Source of the DNA: an uncultured Bacteroidales bacterium
Lineage (GTDB): Bacteria > Bacteroidota > Bacteroidia > Bacteroidales > UBA932
Assembly: GCA_900318015.1 (NCBI GenBank)
Contig: ONJB01000004.1
Span: 1 to 64,000 of the forward strand
Length of the DNA stretch: 64,000 bases
Direction: 5' to 3'
The translations under genes were made by a program, and so were the position numbers. Of this stretch, positions 16,034 to 28,631 are shown in pieces (within the stretch, counting starts at the first letter, position 1; every line of letters begins with the position of its first letter). Under the pieces are notes generated by a model. The model was not told the origin of the DNA, searched no databases, and was given only the letters and a program-made list of their open reading frames with translations.

Positions 16034-16939
16034 ATGAAAAAACAGTATTTCCATGTGTGCGCCAACGGCGCCGACGCCCGGAATTTCATCATCTGCCAGG
16101 CGGACTATTACGCAGCATTCAACCTGGTCGCCGTCTGTGCGGCGAATACGCAGGTCGTTGTCGTTTCGTTCTCCATTGAGGACAGTCATCCCCACTTCCT
16201 TCTCTGGGGTACGGAGGAAGCGTGCCTCCGCTTCAAGATCCTCTATGAAAAACTGTACACCCACCATGCCGCAGCCACGCGGAAGGGAGGTTCTGAACTG
16301 GTGCTCCGCTGTGAATTGTACCCCATCGGGGACGACCAGGACTACTTGCGCAACGTGGCCGTGTACACGGTCATCCAGGCCACGAAGGACGGAAAGGCCG
16401 TCATGCCGTACGACTATCCCTGGGGAACGGGATGCCTGGTCTTTCGGAAAGGATTCTATGTGTTGCCATGGCTGTTCGATGATGAAGGAAACATCTGCAA
16501 GCCAGTTCCCTTCGGTTCGCTGGGGGTCCGCGAGCGAAGGGCGTTGCTTCCCACCCGGCAATGGACAATTCCTGACAACTGGCTGGTATGCAATGGATTA
16601 ATCCTTCCAACCAACTATGTGGACGTTGCCCGTTTCGAATCGATCTATGGCACCCACAACCGGTTCCGGGTATTCTTGTCCAGCCCCAAACAGCGGGAAG
16701 AGATGATGCTGGACAAGATGGCGGAGCAACGGGGCCTCGACTTCGAAGACCAGGAGGCTCGAATCCTTTGCGGAGACACTTGCAAACAAATGTTTGGCAC
16801 CCGCGATCCGCGCAGGCTGGACGGTCCCAGGCGGATCCGGCTGGCCCAGCAGCTCCGGCGCCAATACAAGCTTACCTTCCGGCAACTGGCCACCCTGGTC
16901 CGGCTCCCCGAGACGGAAGTCCGGGCCCATATCCGATGA
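16034..16939 (+). CDS. REP-associated tyrosine transposase-like protein (RAYT, Y1/HUH family), divergent
   Basis: A 301-residue protein beginning MKKQYFHVCANGADARNF. The layout follows Y1 transposases: the HUH pair in SIEDSHPHFLLWG (His52, His54), a helix with YEKLYTHHAAATRKGG, then DYLRNVAVYTVIQATKDGK with Tyr111 as candidate nucleophile, followed by MPYDYPWGTG, the equivalent of the RAYT YPWSS segment. The C-terminus (about 265-300) is helix-turn-helix-like, LTFRQLATLVRLPETEV. RAYTs nick single-stranded DNA at REP palindromes and are thought to spread them; they are normally single-copy and not flanked by IS ends. Here two copies of a 138-bp palindromic element flank the gene in inverted orientation. 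Motifs are degenerate (HPH rather than HVH), so activity is uncertain. Confidence 0.7.
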   Translation: MKKQYFHVCANGADARNFIICQADYYAAFNLVAVCAANTQVVVVSFSIEDSHPHFLLWGTEEACLRFKILYEKLYTHHAAATRKGGSELVLRCELYPIGDDQDYLRNVAVYTVIQATKDGKAVMPYDYPWGTGCLVFRKGFYVLPWLFDDEGNICKPVPFGSLGVRERRALLPTRQWTIPDNWLVCNGLILPTNYVDVARFESIYGTHNRFRVFLSSPKQREEMMLDKMAEQRGLDFEDQEARILCGDTCKQMFGTRDPRRLDGPRRIRLAQQLRRQYKLTFRQLATLVRLPETEVRAHIR

Positions 16940-16995
16940 CGTAGCTTCTTGCGGCGAACAGTTTGGCAAAAAATTCAAAAAAGCGAGCCCGGCTC

Positions 16996-17026
16996 TTGCG
17001 TGATTAAAAAAAAGTTTCTACCTTTG
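16996..17026 (+). promoter_or_regulatory. Promoter for tRNA-Val
   Basis: TTG (16996-16998), 20 bases, then TACCTTTG (17019-17026), exact -7 consensus, 15 bases before the tRNA. Confidence 0.75.
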
Positions 17027-17041
17027 CAATCCCAAATGAAC

Positions 17042-17119
17042 GAGGGCTTAGCTCAGTTGGTTTAGAGCGCTTGCTTGACAGGCAAGAGGTCGGCAGTTCA
17101 AATCTGCCAGTCCTCACCA
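17042..17119 (+). tRNA. tRNA-Val (anticodon GAC)
   Basis: The acceptor arm GAGGGCT pairs with AGTCCTC (one G-U), the discriminator A is at 17116, and CCA is encoded at 17117-17119. The D loop contains AGTTGGTTTA, the anticodon stem CTTGC/GCAAG encloses TTGACAG (anticodon GAC), and the T arm CGGCA/TGCCA-like encloses GTTCAAAT. Own promoter upstream and a terminator downstream. Confidence 0.95.
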
Positions 17120-17125
17120 CTCGGA

Positions 17126-17161
17126 AGAGACACCTACAGCGATGCAGGTGTCTCTTTTTTT
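17126..17161 (+). terminator. Rho-independent terminator after tRNA-Val
   Basis: AGAGACACCT (17126-17135) pairs perfectly with AGGTGTCTCT (17146-17155), followed by a run of seven T. Confidence 0.9.
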
Positions 17162-17186
17162 ATTCTGGCCAGAGCCCCCGATTTCG

Positions 17187-17323
17187 CCAAACAGCCGCAC
17201 ACAAATCATCGTTATACGTGTCCACAACGGGGTTCGTGGTGCGCCGAGGGCCGAAATCGGCCTGTGGCGCACCGCAATCACCCGCACAGCGCGCAGAACC
17301 GGCATCCCGGTGCGGCTATTTGG
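17187..17323. repeat. RAYT-associated palindromic element, copy B (inverted relative to copy A)
   Basis: Terminal arms CCAAACAGCCGCAC (17187-17200) and GTGCGGCTATTTGG (17310-17323) are inverted repeats with two mismatches. The internal GGTGCGCC/GGCGCACC hairpin spans 17238-17273. The left 88 bases match the reverse complement of copy A; the right 50 have diverged except at the very end. It lies between the tRNA-Val terminator and the 3' end of the gene at 17364. Confidence 0.8.
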
Positions 17324-17363
17324 CGGCGGTGGGAGTGGGCGGGTTGCGGGCGGGCGACTGGCG

Positions 17364-19514
17364 CTACCACCGGATTTCCACGCGGATGCCGTCGGGGCTG
17401 TTGGGGAAGCGGAGGAAGAGGGTGCGGGAGGCAGGGTCCCAGGAGCAGTCGGCGACCGGCTCCCCGTCTACCAGGACGGACAAAGGCTTGCGCGGTAGGA
17501 GGATGCGAGTGACGTTATGGGTCTCAGCAGGGGCCTTGCACACGTAGGAGAAGGTGCGACGGGTGCGCTGGAGGTCATAAGCGCGACTGGCGGCGGCGAG
17601 GATGGCCGGGGCCTTAGGGGCTTTGCGGAGGTCGTACAGGAAGGCCTGGGAGCCGGGGGTGAGTTCCTTGCGCGTAACAATTGGAAGCGCGGGATCGAAC
17701 AGGTCGATGAAGGAGCCTTCCAGCTCGTACGGTTCATCCGAGACGCTTTCATCCAGCGCAGCGGCAATCTTGTAGGGGCCGCGGTCCAGCAGAAAGTGGT
17801 TTTTCCACTGGACAGCGCCGTACAGCGACTCGACGGCCAACAGCAGCATCGCGTCGCCGCCGGCATTCATCACATAGTCCTTCGGATCGAACCGCAGCAC
17901 GCACAAGCGGCCTTTTCCGCAAGGATAAACGCCTCGACCGGGATGCGGTTCCAAGCCCAACAAGGCAAACAGATGGTCGGACGGGGCATCGTAAGCATAC
18001 TCCCCCGTGTTCCACCATTCGCGGACGCCCTGGAAAGGATCGGTGTCCGTTCCGCTGTAAACGAGCACTCCCCCGTCCCGCACCCAACGGGCCAGGTGCT
18101 CGTGCGCGGACGGGTCCATCGGTTTCATGTTGGCATAGGTCATCAGGAGGACTTTCACGTCCTTGAGCGCGTCCGGATACCCCAGGTTCTCAATGTGGGT
18201 GATGCCCACCGGAACGCCGCGCTTGAGCAGCGGCAGGGCCAGGCCGAAGAAGTTCGAGAGCTGCGGATCGTCATACCCGTCATGGACCGGGAACCGCTGG
18301 AACATCAGGGAGTTGGCCATCAGGACAGAGATGCCCTGCGAGCCGTCCAGGGTGTTCCGGGACACGGGCATTTCCTGCAGGGCGTTCGTCATCACCTGCA
18401 TCATGGACGCGAAATCCTGCGGGATGCGGATCCGCTCGTCCGAGCCCGGTCCGGCCGGGTAGGGCCGCTCATAGATACGCTCCGGCCAGGGCATGATCTC
18501 GTAGGTGTCGATCTGCGGGTACAGCAGCTGGGCTGCGAAGGTTGCCTGATAGTTCCGCCGGAAATCGCCCCAGTCGCGGGTGGCGTCCTCGATCGGGTCG
18601 GTCAGGAACCAGACGCGCCGGCCGGTCGGGGCCGTCATCGAGGCCATGCACCCGTATTCCAGGTATGCCGTCTCGAACACCCGTTCCCGGCGGACACCGT
18701 TGAAATAGTCCGGCGCCCGGGAGGTTCCGGTCCATACCTGGGCGATATAGCCGTCGATGCAGTCCATCGAAGCGAGCGAGGCCTCCGGCGAGACGATTTC
18801 CCACATGGAATAATTCAGGAGAGAGTGCGTGGGGATGTAGCACTTGATTTCCCGGCCGAGCGAACGCCCGTACTCCTTCGCGTAGGAGCATACCTCCTCG
18901 AGGGCCCGGTAATACAGGTGGTATTTCAGTTTGGAGGACAGGTAGGTGGCTTCCGGCGACTCGTCCTGGGGGCGCCAGTCGTCGCCATAATACGCTTTCC
19001 ACTCGCGCTTGAACGCCTCGGAATAGCCGCCATGGGCCCAGAACTCGGGTTCTTCCAGGAAGATGTGGTCCACCCCGGCGTCGATGACGCGCTTGATATG
19101 CCGCTCCTTGAAATAGGCGAGATAGTTCTCCGTGGGAACGATGTACGGGACCATCGGCCCATGCCAGATGGTATCCCCTTCCATCCGTACCTGTCCTTCG
19201 TCCAGGTGCCGTTCCCCGTCCCATCCACCGGTGAAATAATCCTGATAACCGCCCCAGGCGATGCCGGTCATGAAATGCGTCTCGTATCCCCGCTCCCGCC
19301 AGGAAGCGAGTCGGGCCTCCACGCTGCCGGGCGTGTTCCTGTCCGTCGGGTTCCCGCCCACGCCGTACACCATCACGGCATCGGCGCGGTTGTCGATGGA
19401 CGGCCTCCATCCCTGCGCCGACTGGAACGTCGTCTTCACGGAATCCCGGACGGGACCCGTGCAGGCCAGAACGCAAAAGAGCGTCAGGCTAGTCAGCCAG
19501 GCGCTCTTTCGCAT
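17364..19514 (-). CDS. Large hydrolase-like lipoprotein (GH-A/GH42-like architecture), function unknown
   Basis: A 716-residue protein with lipoprotein signal [18 protein letters not shown] (Cys18). The N-terminal half looks like a TIM-barrel glycosidase: [37 protein letters not shown] (candidate acidic residues at strand ends) and [16 protein letters not shown]. The middle (about 400-560) resembles the glutamine-amidotransferase-like trimerisation domain of GH42 beta-galactosidases, with [15 protein letters not shown]. The C-terminus is beta-rich. I cannot assign it to a named family. The start at 19514 gives a proper lipobox and overlaps the 3' end of clpX by 26 bases, so it is probably read through from the clp operon. 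Confidence 0.6.
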   Translation of the reverse strand: MRKSAWLTSLTLFCVLACTGPVRDSVKTTFQSAQGWRPSIDNRADAVMVYGVGGNPTDRNTPGSVEARLASWRERGYETHFMTGIAWGGYQDYFTGGWDGERHLDEGQVRMEGDTIWHGPMVPYIVPTENYLAYFKERHIKRVIDAGVDHIFLEEPEFWAHGGYSEAFKREWKAYYGDDWRPQDESPEATYLSSKLKYHLYYRALEEVCSYAKEYGRSLGREIKCYIPTHSLLNYSMWEIVSPEASLASMDCIDGYIAQVWTGTSRAPDYFNGVRRERVFETAYLEYGCMASMTAPTGRRVWFLTDPIEDATRDWGDFRRNYQATFAAQLLYPQIDTYEIMPWPERIYERPYPAGPGSDERIRIPQDFASMMQVMTNALQEMPVSRNTLDGSQGISVLMANSLMFQRFPVHDGYDDPQLSNFFGLALPLLKRGVPVGITHIENLGYPDALKDVKVLLMTYANMKPMDPSAHEHLARWVRDGGVLVYSGTDTDPFQGVREWWNTGEYAYDAPSDHLFALLGLEPHPGRGVYPCGKGRLCVLRFDPKDYVMNAGGDAMLLLAVESLYGAVQWKNHFLLDRGPYKIAAALDESVSDEPYELEGSFIDLFDPALPIVTRKELTPGSQAFLYDLRKAPKAPAILAAASRAYDLQRTRRTFSYVCKAPAETHNVTRILLPRKPLSVLVDGEPVADCSWDPASRTLFLRFPNSPDGIRVEIRW

Positions 19515-20712
19515 ATTCCAACGTGAGTCTGAAGGTCTTCTTCTTGGACGATGGCGCTTCGAACATCGCATCGTTCATCAGCTCCTCGCAGATGCTCCGG
19601 AGCCCGCGGGCGCCGAGCTTCCGTTCGATGCTCGTATCCACGATCAGGTCCAGCACTTCCGGTTCGATCTCGAGCTTCATGCCATCCATCTCGAAGAGCT
19701 TCGCGTACTGCCGGATGATGGCGTTCTTGGGCTCGGTGAGGATGCGGCGGAGGGAGGCGCGATCCAGCTGGTCCAGGTAGGTGACGACCGGGAGACGGCC
19801 GACGATCTCCGGGATGAGACCGTAGGACCGGAGATCCTGGGCATCCACGTATTGCAGGAGATTGTCCTTGTCCACGCGCTGCTTCTCCTCGGCGCTGAAG
19901 CCGATGATCCGGGTGTTCTTGCGCTGGGCGATGTGCCGCTCGATTCCCTCGAAGGCGCCGCCGCAGATGAACAGGATGTTCTGCGTGTTCACGTGGATGA
20001 ACTCCTGCTCGGGATGCTTGCGGCCGCCCTTCGGCGGGACGTTCACGACATTCCCTTCCAGGAGCTTGAGCATGGCCTGCTGCACGCCCTCGCCCGACAC
20101 GTCGCGGGTGATGGACGGGTTGTCGGACTTGCGGGCGATCTTGTCGATCTCGTCGATGAAGACGATGCCGCGCTCGGCTTTCTGGAGGTCGAAATCAGCC
20201 TCCTGCAGCAGCCGGGTGAGGATGCTTTCGACATCCTCGCCCACATAGCCGGCCTCGGTCAGGACGGTGGCGTCCACGATGGTGAAGGGCACGTCCAGCT
20301 GCTTGGCGATAGTCTTCGCCAGCAGCGTCTTGCCCGTTCCCGTAGGGCCCACCAGCAGGATGTTGGACTTCTCGAGCTCCACCCCGTCGTCGGCCTTGCC
20401 GATAAGGTTGTGGCTGATGCGCTTGTAGTGGTTGTACACGGCCACGGCGAGGACTGTCTTGGCCCGGTCCTGGCCGATGACGTACTGGTCCAGGTAGGCC
20501 TTGATCTCCTTCGGCTTCGGAGCCTTGTCCAGCGAACCCACCGAGGTCTCCCCCTTCGCGGGCCGCTTCTCCAGCTCCGCCACGTACTCCGCCGCCATCT
20601 TCGCGCAGTCCGAGCAGATGTACCCGTCGATGCCCTGGAGCATGAACGGGACCTCGGCGTCGGTCCGGCCGCAGAGGACGCAGCGGTTCTGGTGGTGTTC
20701 TCGCTTGGCCAT
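19489..20712 (-). CDS. clpX: ATP-dependent Clp protease ATP-binding subunit ClpX
   Basis: A 407-residue AAA+ unfoldase. The N-terminal zinc domain has Cys11, Cys14, Cys33 and Cys36. Walker A is GPTGTGKT (122-129), the pore loop is GYVGEDVES, Walker B is IVFIDEIDK, and the IGF-type ClpP loop is represented by RIIGFSAEE. It feeds tagged and misfolded proteins into ClpP. The ATG at 20712 shares its A with the last base of the clpP stop codon (TAATG), which suggests coupled translation. Length is normal (about 410-420). Confidence 0.97.
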   Translation of the reverse strand: MAKREHHQNRCVLCGRTDAEVPFMLQGIDGYICSDCAKMAAEYVAELEKRPAKGETSVGSLDKAPKPKEIKAYLDQYVIGQDRAKTVLAVAVYNHYKRISHNLIGKADDGVELEKSNILLVGPTGTGKTLLAKTIAKQLDVPFTIVDATVLTEAGYVGEDVESILTRLLQEADFDLQKAERGIVFIDEIDKIARKSDNPSITRDVSGEGVQQAMLKLLEGNVVNVPPKGGRKHPEQEFIHVNTQNILFICGGAFEGIERHIAQRKNTRIIGFSAEEKQRVDKDNLLQYVDAQDLRSYGLIPEIVGRLPVVTYLDQLDRASLRRILTEPKNAIIRQYAKLFEMDGMKLEIEPEVLDLIVDTSIERKLGARGLRSICEELMNDAMFEAPSSKKKTFRLTLEYAKERLAD

Positions 20713-21380
20713 TACTTGGCTTTCTTGTACAGGACTTCGTCCACCATGCCGTAGGCCTTGGCTTCCTCGGCGGTCATCCAGAAGTCGCGGTCGCCGTCGG
20801 CGGCGACACGCTCGATGGGCTGCCCGGAATGCTCCGCGATGATGCGGAAGAGCTCCGTGCGGGTCTTCTCGATCTCGCGGGCGGCGATGAGGATGTCGCT
20901 GGCCTGGCCCTGGGCGCCGCCCAGCGGCTGATGGATCAGCACGCGGGAATGCGGCAGCGCGCTGCGCTTGCCGGGCGCGCCGGCGCACAGGAGCACCGAG
21001 CCCATGGACGCCGCCATGCCGGTGCAGACCGTCGCCACGTCGGGCTGGATGATCTGCATCGTGTCATAGATGGCGAGGCCCGAGGACACCTGTCCGCCCG
21101 GGGTATTCAGGTACAGGGTGATGTCCGCGTGGGAATCGCCCGACGCCAGGAACAGGAGCTGGGCCATCACGATGTTCGCGACGTCGTCGTCGATGGGGAC
21201 GCCCAGGAAGATGATGCGGTCCATCATCAGACGGCTGAACACGTCCATCTGGGCGACGTTCAGTTTGCGCTCCTCGGTGATCGTCGGGTTGATGTAGGCG
21301 TCGAGGGCCGACGCATAGCGGGACAGGGTGGCGGAGCCGATCCCCTGGCCTTTCACGGCAAATTTCTCGAATTCGTTCAT
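20712..21380 (-). CDS. clpP: ATP-dependent Clp protease proteolytic subunit ClpP
   Basis: A 222-residue serine peptidase. The catalytic triad is Ser125 in GMAASMGS, His150 in [10 protein letters not shown] and Asp199 in [31 protein letters not shown] is the family handle motif. A GTG seven codons earlier (21401) is in frame, but the [16 protein letters not shown] is a typical start. It is followed by clpX with a one-base overlap and preceded by tig 46 bases upstream, the common tig-clpP-clpX order. Confidence 0.97.
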   Translation of the reverse strand: MNEFEKFAVKGQGIGSATLSRYASALDAYINPTITEERKLNVAQMDVFSRLMMDRIIFLGVPIDDDVANIVMAQLLFLASGDSHADITLYLNTPGGQVSSGLAIYDTMQIIQPDVATVCTGMAASMGSVLLCAGAPGKRSALPHSRVLIHQPLGGAQGQASDILIAAREIEKTRTELFRIIAEHSGQPIERVAADGDRDFWMTAEEAKAYGMVDEVLYKKAK

Positions 21381-21426
21381 GTCAGTCAGTTCTGGTAACA
21401 CCTAAGAATACGGGAAAAGGGCCGGA

Positions 21427-22743
21427 TTATTTCAGGGCGCGGAACTTTTCCTCGGAAATCTTCTTGGTCTGGAGGTTGACCTTCTCGCGCAGGGCGCCGA
21501 TGGTCTTGTTGTCCTCGACCTGCTCCTCGAGCCGGCGCACCTGGTTCTCGTCCTCCAGGACGTTGCGGGCGGAGCTCTTGATCAGGTCCTGCGGCACGTT
21601 GCCCATGCCGTACATGGCGTACTGGTAGGCGACATAGCTCTCGGCGGCCTGCTCGATGTCGGCCTTCTCGACCTTCAGGCCGAGCTTCTGCATCAGGTAA
21701 CCGCGGGTGAGCTGCCACTTGAAGTCCTCGACGAAGCCCGGGAACTCCTTCTCGACCTCCTCGGCGGTGTACTTGCCGTCATTGGCATAGACGAGCCAGC
21801 GCTTCAGGAAGGCCTCGGGGAGCTCGATGTTGGCCTTGTCCACGAAATACTTGCGGACATCGGCGGCGAAGCGGTAGTTGGCCTCCTGGGTGTGGTTGGC
21901 GCGGATGCGCTCCACGACCTTCTCCATGAACTGCTCCTCGCTGGTGACGGCGCCTTCGCCGAACATCTGGTTCCAGGTCTCCTGGTTGGACTCGGCGGCC
22001 TTGAAGGTCTTGACGTTCACGACGGTGAAGGTGAAGACCGGGTCGAGCTCGGCGAGCTTCGCCTTGTCCACCTTGAGCATGGAGGCGCGGTCGGTCTCGT
22101 TCTCGAAGGCCACGCTCACGTCGCAGGTGAACTTGTCCCCGGCCTTCTTGCCGACGAACAGCGGACGGGCGATCTCGGCGACATGGGCCACGGAGATGTA
22201 CACGCCCTCGGCGCTGTGGCTGTCGTTCGCGATGTCGGCGATGATGTAGTCGTTCTCGCCGGCCTTGTCACCCTCCTGGAGGGCGCCGTACTGCTGGAGC
22301 ATCTGGGCCTTCATCGCCTTCTTGGCGTCCTCGGTGACGTTGATCTCGTAGTACGGGATCTTGTCTCCCTCGCCCGCCTCGAAGTTCAGTTCCGGAGTCT
22401 GGGCGATGTCGAACTTGAAGGTGAAGTCGCTGCCGGGCTTCCACTCGAGCTGAGGCTGGTCCTCGGACGGGAGGGGTTCGCCGACGACGCGGATCTTCTC
22501 GTCGCGGATGAAGGTGTCGAGCTGGTCGGAGACTAGCCGGTTCACGGCCTCATAGAGGGACTGGTCGCCGTACAGGCGCTGGATCAAGGACATCGGGGCC
22601 ATTCCCTTGCGGAAGCCTTTGATGTCGGCGCGGCGGCGGTATTCTTTCAGTCTGGCGGTGAGGGCCTCGGCGTAGTCGTCCGGGGTGATGTCGATGGTGA
22701 CCTGGTAATTCAGGGCATCGGGCTGGGTCTTGGTAATGTTCAT
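21427..22743 (-). CDS. tig: Trigger factor, ribosome-associated chaperone
   Basis: A 438-residue protein. The ribosome-docking signature GFRKGMAP (43-50) corresponds to GFRxGxxP of trigger factors. The middle FKBP-type domain (about 150-245) is divergent, as in other Bacteroidota, with QYGALQEGDKAGENDYIIADI. The rest is the helical chaperone arms. It binds the ribosome exit tunnel and nascent chains. It lies 21 bases downstream of the PgpH-type gene and 46 bases upstream of clpP, on the same strand. Confidence 0.95.
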   Translation of the reverse strand: MNITKTQPDALNYQVTIDITPDDYAEALTARLKEYRRRADIKGFRKGMAPMSLIQRLYGDQSLYEAVNRLVSDQLDTFIRDEKIRVVGEPLPSEDQPQLEWKPGSDFTFKFDIAQTPELNFEAGEGDKIPYYEINVTEDAKKAMKAQMLQQYGALQEGDKAGENDYIIADIANDSHSAEGVYISVAHVAEIARPLFVGKKAGDKFTCDVSVAFENETDRASMLKVDKAKLAELDPVFTFTVVNVKTFKAAESNQETWNQMFGEGAVTSEEQFMEKVVERIRANHTQEANYRFAADVRKYFVDKANIELPEAFLKRWLVYANDGKYTAEEVEKEFPGFVEDFKWQLTRGYLMQKLGLKVEKADIEQAAESYVAYQYAMYGMGNVPQDLIKSSARNVLEDENQVRRLEEQVEDNKTIGALREKVNLQTKKISEEKFRALK

Positions 22744-22764
22744 TGTATCGTTTGGTTTTTGTTA

Positions 22765-26842
<4,078 letters not shown>

Positions 26843-28627
26843 CTAGAAATTCAATACGATTCCGCCCGTAAAATACATTCCCGCCTCGGCGTGGAGCGGG
26901 GTGCGCTGGACCACCTGGTTCAGCAGGTTGCCGCCCTTCGCCCAGAAGCCGAAACGGTGGGTGAAACGGTACTCCGCGAAGAGGCCCAGATCGACCCAGC
27001 CGGGGAGGCGGTAGGCATTGGTGATGGACCGGCCGTTGCTGTAATCGGCGTAGGTGGCCGTCGCCTTCCGGCCCGTGGACCAGGCGATATCGAGACCGCC
27101 CTTCATCCGCTCGCCATAGTTGTAGGCAGGACGGATAAAGCCAGTGAAGGCTGCCGGAGCGAAGGCTCCCGTTTCGGAGATGTTCGTATGCCGGTAGGAC
27201 AGTTTGCCGTCGACCGTCACGCTCTCGGATTTCCAACCGTAGTCGAGGTCGACGAAAAAGAGGTTGAATCCCTTTTCGACCAAGGAGGGCCGCAGGACCT
27301 GGCGCTCGACCATATCAACCGGCTGGAGGGTGGCGGAAGGGTTCCAGGTCGGATTGCTGACACTGATGCCATAAGCCGCCATTCCCTCCACGGGCGCATA
27401 GGTCCAGCGGGCGTAACCGCCCTGGAGGTCATAACGGAAACGGCTGGCGATGTTGCCGCGCGCACCGATCATGGCGCGGACCCGCTCCACGGAATGGCCG
27501 AACTGACCCTCGTAGGAGAAAGGATGCGAGAAGAAGCGGCCTGACAGGGTGTTGAACCGGTCACCGCCCGTCGCGGAGGTCTGGAGGATCAGCTGGTCTT
27601 CCAGCAGGTGGAAGTCCACGTGGACATCCGGATAGATGAAGCCGGACTTGTGCTGGTAGTCCTTCGACCAGAGGTTGAATTCCTCCGAATAGATGAGCCA
27701 GGAGAGCTGAACGCCCAGGCTGAAGCGCCAGCGGTCCAGGTTGAACTGGTATTTCGGCGTGAGGGCCATCCGGCCGGTATAGCCGGCGAAATCGCCCATA
27801 TAGCGCGCCAGGTCCAGGTTCAGGCCCACCAAAATGCGGCGGTCGGCATCCAGCACGGGGCCGAAGTCGCCGTCCAGGGAGAACTTGCTTTCCCGGAACT
27901 CCTTCGCAATCCGCGAGAAGCTCGACAGGTCGCCGCCCAGGAAGGAATAGTCGATGGCGGCGTCATACAGCAGATGCGGCTCGTCCGAAGGCAGGGAGCG
28001 GACGCGGGCCTTCGCCTCGAGACCGCTCATCTTGTGGTAATAATAGGGATCGTTGGCCATCCGGTTGCGGAAACCGAGGTCCAGGGAGGCCAGACCGCCG
28101 TCCCAGTTGAAGACGCCGTCGATGCCGGCCTTCGTATCGGCCAGGTAACCCTTCATCTTCTCGCCGGACTTGACGACCGGCGTGATGCCGTCCTCGGGCG
28201 TACCCAGGGCGAAATCATGATACCGTCCGAAATAGGACTGATGCGTGGCGTACACGCTCATCCGGTACTTCTCCTTCTGGAGCGGCGTCCAGACGAGGTC
28301 CAGCTCCGGATGCAGGGTGAAGCCGGCGCCGGCGCGGAGATAGAACTTCTCCGTGGTGGAAGGCTTGGGCGTGGGCTTGAGCTGCACGTAGTAGGGCGTG
28401 AACTCGTAGGCGCCCCGGTAGGGCTTCTCGAACACGGAATAGTCGAAATCCAGGTTGAACCGGGTCACGGAATCCGGCACCGCCATCTGCTGGGTGGGCT
28501 TGGCGATGGAGGAGGCGCCGCCCTGGTAGGCGTTCGTGACCTCCACGGTCGGATTCAGGTTCTGTCCATAGGCCAGGGCGGTCACCGCCGCCGCAAGGGC
28601 CGTTGCAAGGATATGCTGTCTCATCAC
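26843..28627 (-). CDS. Outer-membrane beta-barrel protein (TonB-receptor-like barrel without plug)
   Basis: A 594-residue protein with signal peptide (MMRQHILATALAAAVTALAYGQ). The body is full of alternating hydrophobic beta strands and ends ...GMYFTGGIVLNF with terminal Phe, the usual signal for outer-membrane insertion. No CarboxypepD-like or plug domain is visible, so despite the frequent TonB-dependent label in databases it looks like a barrel alone. It follows the TPR gene by 4 bases, and the two are found together in other Bacteroidota as I remember, suggesting one complex. Function is unknown. Confidence 0.75.
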   Translation of the reverse strand: MMRQHILATALAAAVTALAYGQNLNPTVEVTNAYQGGASSIAKPTQQMAVPDSVTRFNLDFDYSVFEKPYRGAYEFTPYYVQLKPTPKPSTTEKFYLRAGAGFTLHPELDLVWTPLQKEKYRMSVYATHQSYFGRYHDFALGTPEDGITPVVKSGEKMKGYLADTKAGIDGVFNWDGGLASLDLGFRNRMANDPYYYHKMSGLEAKARVRSLPSDEPHLLYDAAIDYSFLGGDLSSFSRIAKEFRESKFSLDGDFGPVLDADRRILVGLNLDLARYMGDFAGYTGRMALTPKYQFNLDRWRFSLGVQLSWLIYSEEFNLWSKDYQHKSGFIYPDVHVDFHLLEDQLILQTSATGGDRFNTLSGRFFSHPFSYEGQFGHSVERVRAMIGARGNIASRFRYDLQGGYARWTYAPVEGMAAYGISVSNPTWNPSATLQPVDMVERQVLRPSLVEKGFNLFFVDLDYGWKSESVTVDGKLSYRHTNISETGAFAPAAFTGFIRPAYNYGERMKGGLDIAWSTGRKATATYADYSNGRSITNAYRLPGWVDLGLFAEYRFTHRFGFWAKGGNLLNQVVQRTPLHAEAGMYFTGGIVLNF

Positions 28628-28631
28628 GGGC

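Noticed and set aside
16034..16939. Treating the transposase region as an ordinary insertion sequence
   Set aside because: The elements are 138-bp palindromes rather than simple terminal repeats at the gene borders. The protein is Y1/HUH-like, and such enzymes do not use classic terminal inverted repeats or make target duplications.
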